NCBI GenBank assembly: GCA_021298895.1
Contig: JAJTHK010000107.1
Location: forward strand, 1-38,076
DNA length: 38,076 nucleotides
Direction of reading: 5' to 3'
Source of the DNA: Luteolibacter sp.
GTDB taxonomy: Bacteria; Verrucomicrobiota; Verrucomicrobiia; Verrucomicrobiales; Akkermansiaceae
The notes below the pieces were generated by a model that was given only the letters and a program-made list of their open reading frames with translations, was not told where the DNA came from and did not search any database. Positions 9,071 to 17,789 of the stretch are shown piece by piece (the stretch's first letter is position 1; the number at the start of each line of letters is the position of its first letter). Position numbers and translations under genes: made by a program.

Positions 9071-9607
9071 ATGAAACTAACCAACCTATCCATCGCCGTC
9101 ATCGCCATGCTTTCGTTGCATGCTTGCAAGCCCAAGGAATCTGCATCTGACGCCGAAACCCAAGCGCCCGATCCGGTTCTCGCCGCTTATTTTGTGACCG
9201 AGACCTTGCCTGATGCGCAATCCATCCACATCGCCCGCACCACCGCGAAGCCCGGCGATGCCATCACCCTCAAAGGCGAAGTGATTGGCCGTGAAAAAGT
9301 TTTCGTCGATGGTCGTGCCGCGTTCATTCTCGGCGATCCTGAAAAACTGACGAGTTGCGATAAAAACCCCGGTGATGCCTGTGAAACACCATGGGATGCC
9401 TGCTGTGATTCCAAAGAAGTGAAAAAAATCGCCATCGCTTCCATCCAAATCCTCGGCGAAGACGGCCGTGTGATGGCTCGCGAGTTGAAAGGCGTGAATA
9501 ATCTGAAAGAACTCAGCTCCATCACGGTTAGCGGAGTCGTTGATCAAAGCTCAAACGAAGATAATTTCGTCATCAACGCGAAGCAGATCCATGTGGAGAA
9601 GAAGTGA
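9071..9607 (+). CDS. Putative lipoprotein with C-x7-C-x6-CC motif, possibly OB-fold-like
   Basis: Lipobox-like MLSLHAC; GDAITLKGEVIGREKVFVDGRAAFILGDPEKLTSCDKNPGDACETPWDACCDSKEVKKIAIASIQI; start at ATG 9071 rather than 9032. Confidence 0.65.
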   Translation: MKLTNLSIAVIAMLSLHACKPKESASDAETQAPDPVLAAYFVTETLPDAQSIHIARTTAKPGDAITLKGEVIGREKVFVDGRAAFILGDPEKLTSCDKNPGDACETPWDACCDSKEVKKIAIASIQILGEDGRVMARELKGVNNLKELSSITVSGVVDQSSNEDNFVINAKQIHVEKK

Positions 9608-9620
9608 GGGATTTGAAGCA

Positions 9621-9681
9621 TTGGACCGCGCGACTCCAGTCGCGCAATTTTCTCAAGCGTGACTGGAGTCACGCGGTCCAA
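9621..9681. repeat. Palindromic element: two self-complementary 18-mers inside a longer inverted repeat
   Basis: TTGGACC-GCGCGACTCCAGTCGCGC-(11 nt)-GCGTGACTGGAGTCACGC-GGTCCAA. Confidence 0.85.
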
Positions 9682-9831
9682 TATATGTCCAAACTAGCTT
9701 GGACACTCAAAAGAGCGTCCAGTGTGTTCTCCTTCCTAAGTAAAATAACGAATTTTTAGCATTCATCTGAGGTATTTACGGATAAATCGCTAATTATGTC
9801 GCTTTTGCTGAAATAGCCAGCTAGAGACCCT

Positions 9832-9955
9832 ATTCGGTTCACGACTTGGCAGGATCAAGTTCTGGAGTTTAGCCAGTAGTTTTTAGATTCTTTGGCGATC
9901 TGAGACCCGATTCACGGGAACAGTCTCAAGAGAAGTCACGATACGTGAACCGAAT
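9832..9955 (+). promoter_or_regulatory. Candidate structured 5'UTR of the RRM protein gene
   Basis: Perfect 12-bp inverted repeat ATTCGGTTCACG (9832-9843) / CGTGAACCGAAT (9944-9955), right arm ending 8 nt before the ATG at 9964. Confidence 0.5.
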
Positions 9956-9963
9956 TTAATGTT

Positions 9964-10347
9964 ATGAAAATGTATATTGGAAACCTGTCGTTTGATACGA
10001 CCAAACAAGACCTCGAAACCCTCTTCTCCGAATACGGAGCTGTTACGGATGTGCACCTCCCAACCGATCGTGAAAGCGGTCGACCACGTGGATTTGCTTT
10101 CGTAACCATGGACAGCAAAGAAGCAATGAACAAAGCAATCGCAGGTGTCGACGGCACCGATGTTGGTGGTCGTTCACTGAAAGTAAACGAAGCCCAAGCC
10201 CGCGAAGAGCGCAGTGGTGGCGGCGGCGGTGGCGGCTACGGCGGCGGTAATCGCGGCGGTGGTGGCGGTGGTGGTTACGGCGGCGGCGGTAATCGCGGCG
10301 GCAATGATCGTCGTGAGGAGCGTGGCGGCGGCGGACGTCGTTACTAA
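9964..10347 (+). CDS. RRM-domain RNA-binding protein with Gly-rich C-terminus
   Basis: [27 protein letters not shown] (RNP2) and [11 protein letters not shown] (RNP1); C-terminal [13 protein letters not shown] repeats. Confidence 0.95.
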   Translation: MKMYIGNLSFDTTKQDLETLFSEYGAVTDVHLPTDRESGRPRGFAFVTMDSKEAMNKAIAGVDGTDVGGRSLKVNEAQAREERSGGGGGGGYGGGNRGGGGGGGYGGGGNRGGNDRREERGGGGRRY

Positions 10348-10369
10348 GTTCACTTTATAAAATATTCCA

Positions 10370-10404
10370 CGGCAGCTTTCCGGTATCGGGGGCTGCCGTT
10401 TTTT
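10370..10404 (+). terminator. Rho-independent terminator of the RRM protein gene
   Basis: CGGCAGC ... GCTGCCG followed by TTTTTT, 22 bp after the stop. Confidence 0.8.
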
Positions 10405-10406
10405 AT

Positions 10407-10553
10407 GGCAGGGACGCGTATCCCAACGCGTCCATATCGTCCGGCGGTTATCTAAGGAAAGGGTTCGATGGGGTATGAAGCAACGATAGATATGGACCTT
10501 TAGATATCCGACGTCGCTCTGAGAGCTATGACGGACGAATAAAGGTCCCTGCC
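10407..10553. repeat. Nested inverted-repeat element with 9-bp terminal inverted repeats
   Basis: GGCAGGGAC (10407) / GTCCCTGCC (10545); inside: GGACGCGT-ATCCCA-ACGCGTCC hairpin (10412-10433), CCATATC/GATATGG, and GGACCTTTA (10490)/TAAAGGTCC (10540) enclosing TCCGACGTCGCT...AGCTATGACGGA. Confidence 0.8.
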
Positions 10554-10638
10554 TGAGATAAATCGCAACACAGTTGATTTTTAGGTTGGGCTTCCTAGTG
10601 TGTGGCACCGGCTGGTTTCGCGGTCGGGACTAATTTCC

Positions 10639-13179
10639 ATGATCATTTACCTACTTGTTTTTCTCTCAGGGCTTTCTGCTTTGATCTATCAGATTTTGTG
10701 GATGAAGCAGTTGGGGTTGTTGTTTGGAAATACTTCACATGCGGCGGGGGTGACGTTGGCGGCTTTCTTTGCGGGTTTGGCGGTGGGCAGTTGGTTCTGG
10801 GGAAGGCGTTCCACCCAAGGCAGGAATCCCATGCGGATTTATGCGGGATTGGAATTAGGGATCGCGATTACGGCACTGCTCTATTTTGTGGTGATAAAAG
10901 GCTACCATTTCATTTATCCGGAAGTTTTCGAGAGTGTGCATTCGGGTGCATGGTTATTGTTAATCAAATTTCTTTTAGCACTCGTGCTTATTTTTCCACC
11001 TGCATTTTGCATGGGAGGAACGATTCCAGTTGTCGGGCAATATGTGATTCGTAATGCATCACGGTTCGGATCGACCTCGGCGCTGCTCTATGGAATCAAC
11101 ACGCTGGGTGCGACGCTCGGTGCCTTGTTAGCGGGATTTTTCATGCCGCTTTGGTTTGGGTTCCGAGGGACTTGTTTCATTTCGATGGGGATCACCTTGA
11201 TTCTGGCGGTTCTGGCATTTTTGGTTTCCCGATCGGCATCGGCCACGCGCGAAATTGAGATTGGCGAGGATGAATCATTTGCCGGAGAGTTACCCGCTCC
11301 GCATGGAGGAAAATTCGACAAGGATAGGTTTGCCCTGACGGTCATCTGTTTCATGTCGGGGTTCGGCGTGCTGGCGCTTGAGGTGCTGTGGACGCGGATG
11401 TTTTCTTTGGTGTTAGAGAATTCGGTTTATACCTATGCTGCGATTCTTGTGGTGGTGCTGTCTTGTCTTACCGGTGGGTCTTTAATGAGTTCTGTGCTCG
11501 CGCGGCGGAAGTTTTCGCCTAATACGGTGCTCGCGGTTTTGCTTGGGCTCAGTGGAATAGCGATTGCCCTGACGCCCACCGTTTTCATGAACGTGACCGA
11601 TTCGTTCCGGTTCCAAGCGGTCAGGGCAACTTGGTTAGATTTCGTGGTTTTGATTTTCAAGAAATGCGCGCTGACCATCGGTCTGCCTGCATTGGTGTTG
11701 GGTGCGGTTTTTCCATATCTGATGAAAACCGAGGAGAAATATGCTACATCGCCCGGAAGGAGTTTGGGACGCCTCGCGACGATCAACACGTTTGGAGCTA
11801 TCCTCGGTTCGCTCGTTTGTGCGTTTCTTTTGCTTGAGCACTTCGGCTTGTGGCGTTCGATGCAGATTATGGGTGTCATCTATTTTCTGATGGCGATACT
11901 AATGCCATCAGTGCGAGATCGCGTGGGGATTGCGGTCAAGTGTGTCGGCTGCTTGGGGCTGGTTTTGTTGTTCACAGGACTCAACCCCTCACAACTGCCA
12001 GCGACTGGTGTGCTCGAAGCGCGTAAAGATGAAGTGACGATCAAAGCATGGGAGGGGAGTGATTGCACGGTTTCGGTAGTCCGCGGCAATGATGGCTTGG
12101 CGATTAAAATCAACTCAGACTATGGGCTGGGATCCACGGGTAGTCGCGTCAGGCAAGCCTGCCAGGCTGAAATTCCATTGATGCTCAAGCCCGATGCAAA
12201 GTCGGTTTTCTTTCTGGGAATGGGAACGGGCATGAGTGCGGGTGCTGCGCTCTCTGTTGATCGGTTTCCTCAGGTGGAGCGTGTTGTTACGTGTGAACTC
12301 TCACCTAATGTTATTGCCGCCTCCAAAGAGTTCATGACCAACGTGGATGGCGTGGATCTTACGAACGGTCTTTTCACAGACCTGCGGTCCACGGTTCTAA
12401 CAGAAGATGGACGTCATTATCTCATGGCGACAAAAGAGAAGTTTGATATCATCGATTCGGATCTATTTGTTCCCTATCATTCGGGTGCTGGGAGTCTTTA
12501 CACCAGAGAGCATTTTGGGAGTGTGAAACAGCGTCTCAAGCCGGGTGGGATATTTGTCCAGTGGGTGCCTGTCTATCAGGTGACGGATTTTGAATTTCAT
12601 GTGATCGGACGAACTATACTGGAGGTGTTTGATCAGGTTTCGATTTTGCGTTGCGATTTCGCACCTTTCAATGAGGTGATTGCTTTCGTGGGGCATAATG
12701 GGGGAGCGCCACTGCCGGCTTGTGATCTTGACGATGCTGGGATGAAGAAGGGATTTTTAGACGGAAACGATCATGATAATATTTACCAGACACTCAATCC
12801 GCAGACGGTTTTGGTTTATTATGGAGGAAACGTGACGGCATCGAAGGAATTGTTCGCGGGTTATCCGGTCAATACGGATGACAAGCCAGTGATCGAATAC
12901 ATGGCACCGAGGTGTTACCGGAATCAAAACAAGGATGAGACGCCTTGGTTTGTGGGGCCATATATTCTCAAGTTCATCAAAGATGTGCAGGCAAAATGTC
13001 CTCCGGATAACGATCCCTTGCTTGTAAATCGCACACCAGCGAACCGGCGCTTGCCTTTGGCCGGTAGTGCCTATCAAGAGACAAAGTTGTGGGCGGAGTT
13101 CGGTAACAATGAGGAGATTCAGAAGAATTGGAATCTGTTTGTGAGAGAATGGTTGGGAGTGGTGAAGAGTGAAGAGTGA
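10639..13179 (+). CDS. Fused MFS-like multi-TM protein / spermidine synthase-like (polyamine aminopropyltransferase fold) protein
   Basis: N-terminal multi-TM (LSGLSALIYQILWMKQLGLLFGNTSHAAGVTLAAFFAGLAVGSWFWGRR), C-terminal SAM-like domain (FFLGMGTGMSAGAALS, EDGRHYLMATKEKFDIIDSDLF, YTREHFGSVKQRLKPGGIFVQWVPVY). ATG at 10639 preferred over GTG at 10600. Confidence 0.88.
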   Translation: MIIYLLVFLSGLSALIYQILWMKQLGLLFGNTSHAAGVTLAAFFAGLAVGSWFWGRRSTQGRNPMRIYAGLELGIAITALLYFVVIKGYHFIYPEVFESVHSGAWLLLIKFLLALVLIFPPAFCMGGTIPVVGQYVIRNASRFGSTSALLYGINTLGATLGALLAGFFMPLWFGFRGTCFISMGITLILAVLAFLVSRSASATREIEIGEDESFAGELPAPHGGKFDKDRFALTVICFMSGFGVLALEVLWTRMFSLVLENSVYTYAAILVVVLSCLTGGSLMSSVLARRKFSPNTVLAVLLGLSGIAIALTPTVFMNVTDSFRFQAVRATWLDFVVLIFKKCALTIGLPALVLGAVFPYLMKTEEKYATSPGRSLGRLATINTFGAILGSLVCAFLLLEHFGLWRSMQIMGVIYFLMAILMPSVRDRVGIAVKCVGCLGLVLLFTGLNPSQLPATGVLEARKDEVTIKAWEGSDCTVSVVRGNDGLAIKINSDYGLGSTGSRVRQACQAEIPLMLKPDAKSVFFLGMGTGMSAGAALSVDRFPQVERVVTCELSPNVIAASKEFMTNVDGVDLTNGLFTDLRSTVLTEDGRHYLMATKEKFDIIDSDLFVPYHSGAGSLYTREHFGSVKQRLKPGGIFVQWVPVYQVTDFEFHVIGRTILEVFDQVSILRCDFAPFNEVIAFVGHNGGAPLPACDLDDAGMKKGFLDGNDHDNIYQTLNPQTVLVYYGGNVTASKELFAGYPVNTDDKPVIEYMAPRCYRNQNKDETPWFVGPYILKFIKDVQAKCPPDNDPLLVNRTPANRRLPLAGSAYQETKLWAEFGNNEEIQKNWNLFVREWLGVVKSEE

Positions 13180-13182
13180 ACG
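13162..13182 (+). repeat. Period-7 tandem repeat GTGAAGA GTGAAGA GTGAACG
   Basis: Overlaps the stop codon of the upstream CDS (13177-13179). Confidence 0.65.
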
Positions 13183-13212
13183 AAGAGCGGGTGGTGATAA
13201 ATTATTAAATCC

Positions 13213-14250
13213 ATGCAACAAGAAATCGAATTACCAAAGCCGGAGTGTATTCCATTTCCGCTCAAGCGCATGCTGGTTCGGCTTGGGATTTGGTTGGTGT
13301 TGCTAACAGGTGTTTTGTATGGAGTGATCGTTTGGTGGTGTGTCAGTGAGATCGCATCGCCTGAGCGCAGGCCGGTGAGCACGGCTAATCAGGAGTTTTT
13401 TAAAGAAACGTCACAGGCAGGATTCACAGTGGAAAAGTTTGAATCGAAGGATGGGATGCCGTGTTTGGTTTGCACACCAAAGCCGATGGACTCATTTTCT
13501 AAGAAAGGCGAAGCCATTCGTGGCCAGTTGTTAGAAAAAGAAATGACGCTGGCTTCTTCAGGCGAGATCATCGGGACCTTGTTGATTCTTCACGGGCGGA
13601 CAGGGATGAAGGAAGATTATCTGGCTGTTGCGGAGAGGTTCTGCGCGGTGGGCTTCAGATGCGTCATTCCTGATCTGCCAGGGCATGGTGCGAACAAGGA
13701 GCCGTTCACGACTTACGGAGTGCTAGAGGCTCCGAAAGTTTTGAAATGTTACAAGGAAGCCTCCGTGAAATATGGTTTCGCTCAACAGCCATCCATGATG
13801 TTAGGTCAGTCGATGGGCGGGGCGTATGCGGTACGGGTGGCGGCTTTGGATGAGTCTCCATTTCAAGCGATGGTCGTCGTGTCCTCATTCGATAAGCTGC
13901 AAACGGTAGTGAGGGGGCAGACCCGCGAATTGCTCGGAGATGTGCTTGGAGCGGCAGTGAGCGGATCGGTGGAGCACGTGTTCGGATGGAGGACAGGAGT
14001 CAAAATTTCAGAGATAAACACCGCCAAAAAAGCCCCGAATATCCGTATCCCGACCATGGTGATTCATGGTGAGTCGGATAAGTCAATTCCGCTCGCTTCG
14101 GGTAAAAAGCTCTATCATTCGCTTCCAAGTGATTTGGAAAAACAGTGGTTGGAGGTGCCTGAAGCAGCGCACAACAATATCCTCATCACCGATTATCCGC
14201 TTTACGCCACGATGGCAGAGTGGTTTTTAAATTTTCTTAAGGAGAGCTAA
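13213..14250 (+). CDS. Alpha/beta hydrolase with N-terminal TM anchor
   Basis: LLILHGRTGMKEDY, FRCVIPDLPGHG, MLGQSMGGAYA (GxSxGG nucleophile elbow), VIHGESDKSIPLASGKKLY, EAAHNN. Confidence 0.88.
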   Translation: MQQEIELPKPECIPFPLKRMLVRLGIWLVLLTGVLYGVIVWWCVSEIASPERRPVSTANQEFFKETSQAGFTVEKFESKDGMPCLVCTPKPMDSFSKKGEAIRGQLLEKEMTLASSGEIIGTLLILHGRTGMKEDYLAVAERFCAVGFRCVIPDLPGHGANKEPFTTYGVLEAPKVLKCYKEASVKYGFAQQPSMMLGQSMGGAYAVRVAALDESPFQAMVVVSSFDKLQTVVRGQTRELLGDVLGAAVSGSVEHVFGWRTGVKISEINTAKKAPNIRIPTMVIHGESDKSIPLASGKKLYHSLPSDLEKQWLEVPEAAHNNILITDYPLYATMAEWFLNFLKES

Positions 14251-14374
14251 TCTTCGCCTTTATATTTGTGACGAAAGCGCCATAAGTCGTCCCATTTAGA
14301 GCCCAAATTCCCCTTAAAAAAGATTTATCACCCTTGTTCTTGCCTTTCTCCGTCGGGCTTTCCAAACTCCGCGC

Positions 14375-16216
14375 ATGCATCCAGACGTTGAAAAGTTAGT
14401 AAAAGCCGGAAAATTGCCTTCAGCCGTCGGAGAACGGCTTTCACAACTAGCTCCTGGAAATTTTTGCCTGCACAAATCTTTCGGTGCTGGTAAAATCGTC
14501 GATTGGGATTTCGGTTCCAAAAAAATCACGGTCGATTTCCAAAACTCCAGCGGACAAGAGATGGATCTCCAGTTCGCCATGCAGAAAACCGAATGGATTG
14601 CTCCCGATGACTTCCGCGCGGTGAAAATCGAGCAAATCGAGGAGCTCCGTGATCTTGCGAAAAAAGACAGCGTTGCCCTTGTGGTTCATATTTTGGAAAG
14701 CCACGGCGGTTCAGTGACTGGCGATGCGATTGAGCAACTTGTCAGTGGTGCGGTCATCCCTGAGAAAGATTACAAAAAATGGTGGGACGCCACCAAGAAG
14801 GCCGTCAAAGAAAGCCGCAAAGCGGTTGTTCCAACCAAACGCACGGATCCGCTCATTTTAAGAAATTCCGATATCACACCAGCTGCGGCCTTACTTGCCG
14901 ACTTTGAAGCCGCTCGCGACATCAAAGGAATGATCAAAGCTCTCGAAGCAATCGCGGCTGATATGGGTGCTTTTGACGACGATTCCGATGCTCTCAAGAA
15001 ACTTCTATCCGACATCGATGAAGGCGCGAAAAAAGCCGCCCGTGTCCAGCTCGGCCAAGCCATGCAGCTGGTTGCCGCCCGTGACGAAGTCATCGGCAGC
15101 AGCAAAGCCCTGGAGCTCGATCCTTCTGCTGTTAGACTCAGCGACCTAATCGCTGGCTCCAACCTCGATAAAATCGCCGACGAACTCGTCGCCCTCCCAT
15201 CCACTCGCCAACGTGCGGTCTTCGAAGCCTTCGAGTCCGCCTTCGGAAATGAGTGGATCGCGAAAATCGTTACGGTGTTCGATCAAGTCGGTGCCCGTGG
15301 TGTTACGGAAATCGCTCGTATCCTCAACGATAACAACGGCATGCCGAAACTCATGGAACACCTCGGCTCCGCTCTCGCCCGCCGTGCGCTAGGTCCAGAT
15401 GCTCTTATCTGGGTTTGCCGCGAACGCAGTGCCTCCTCCGAATCTGTCTTCGGTGCGGATGTCGGCGCGTCTATCCTGAACCTCTTGGAAAACGATCACC
15501 TTTCCGATGGACCACGTAAAACTTCTCGTCTCCAAACGCTTCTCAACGACGACAAAGCTCTGCTTTCCGATCTGGTGAAGAACATGGATCTCAACGAAGC
15601 CAAAAACTTCGCGCGCCGTATGCTCGACTGCCCAGTCTTCGGCGACCTTGAGAAAAAATCCCTCATGGCGCGCATCATCAAGGTTCGCCCCGAAACCGTC
15701 GAACTCGTTTCCGGCCAGAACGCCGCGAAACGCGAGGAGCCGCTTCTCGTTTCCTGGGAGTCTCTCGAGAAAAAGAAACAAGAACTCGAAGAGCTCATCC
15801 GCGTCAAAATCCCGCAAAACCGCGAGGACGTAAAAATCGCCAAATCCTACGGCGACCTTCGCGAGAACTTCGAATACAAGTCCGCCAAAGACCTCGAAAA
15901 ATATCTCAATCATCGCCGCACGGCTCTCGAGCGCGAAATCGCAAACGCCCGTGGAACCGATTTCAAAGGAGCCGATACCAAGACCGTCAACATCGGAACC
16001 GTCGTTGTTCTCACGGATTCACAAGGCGCCCAACAAACCATCACCGTCCTTGGGGCATGGGATTCAAACCCAGAGAAAAAGGAAGTTTCCTACCTTTCAG
16101 AGGTCGGAAAAGCGCTCATGGGGCTCTCCGTCGGTGACGACGCCAAGATCCGCGATCTTGAATCTGAGCAGATGCAATCATTGACGATCAAGTCCATCTC
16201 CGCTTATCACGCGTGA
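14375..16216 (+). CDS. Large GreA/GreB-family protein: long N-terminal extension plus C-terminal GreA coiled-coil/FKBP-like module
   Basis: C-terminal KIAKSYGDLRENFEYKSAKDLEKYLNHRRTALEREIANARG matches the GreA coiled-coil (SxGDLxENxEYxxAK), followed by TVNIGTVVVLTD...SYLSEVGKALMGLSVGDDAKI. Confidence 0.85.
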   Translation: MHPDVEKLVKAGKLPSAVGERLSQLAPGNFCLHKSFGAGKIVDWDFGSKKITVDFQNSSGQEMDLQFAMQKTEWIAPDDFRAVKIEQIEELRDLAKKDSVALVVHILESHGGSVTGDAIEQLVSGAVIPEKDYKKWWDATKKAVKESRKAVVPTKRTDPLILRNSDITPAAALLADFEAARDIKGMIKALEAIAADMGAFDDDSDALKKLLSDIDEGAKKAARVQLGQAMQLVAARDEVIGSSKALELDPSAVRLSDLIAGSNLDKIADELVALPSTRQRAVFEAFESAFGNEWIAKIVTVFDQVGARGVTEIARILNDNNGMPKLMEHLGSALARRALGPDALIWVCRERSASSESVFGADVGASILNLLENDHLSDGPRKTSRLQTLLNDDKALLSDLVKNMDLNEAKNFARRMLDCPVFGDLEKKSLMARIIKVRPETVELVSGQNAAKREEPLLVSWESLEKKKQELEELIRVKIPQNREDVKIAKSYGDLRENFEYKSAKDLEKYLNHRRTALEREIANARGTDFKGADTKTVNIGTVVVLTDSQGAQQTITVLGAWDSNPEKKEVSYLSEVGKALMGLSVGDDAKIRDLESEQMQSLTIKSISAYHA

Positions 16217-16238
16217 GGAATCAACTTTCCTAAATTAA

Positions 16239-17546
<1,308 letters not shown>

Positions 17547-17566
17547 TCGTTTTCAACGATTTTCCC

Positions 17567-17600
17567 AAAAGCCACGATCCGAAAGGATCGTGGCTTTTTT
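17567..17600 (+). terminator. Rho-independent terminator of eno
   Basis: AAAAGCCACGATCC-GAAA-GGATCGTGGCTTTTTT: long perfect stem with GAAA tetraloop. Confidence 0.95.
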
Positions 17601-17789
17601 GTGCGCCGCAGGCTCTGGACTGCTGGGATCATTCCCAGCTTTTATGTTGTGCTCGAAAACTCAGGGCAACAATTCTCGACCCCCGGCTAAGATCTATAAT
17701 CCTTTCATGATAGAGAACTCCGCTGAGCATGTCCTACTAGGAATTAAACCGCCACGACAACCCATGGTTATTATTCTAATTCTCTGTCC

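Noticed and set aside
10205-10345. Short GGCGGC/GGT direct repeats considered as a CRISPR-like or satellite array
   Set aside because: In-frame low-complexity Gly-rich coding sequence typical of RRM proteins; no spacer structure.
10174-10608. 144-aa - strand ORF with alanine/threonine repeats
   Set aside because: Antisense to the Gly-rich tail of the RRM protein plus terminator and repeat element.
15389-15913. 174-aa - strand ORF in the GreA-like gene
   Set aside because: Shadow ORF with biased composition opposite a well-supported CDS.
17622-17643. GCTGGGA-TCAT-TCCCAGC-TTTT hairpin considered as a second eno terminator
   Set aside because: Fold is real, but a very strong terminator ends at 17600, so its function is not supportable; could be background.
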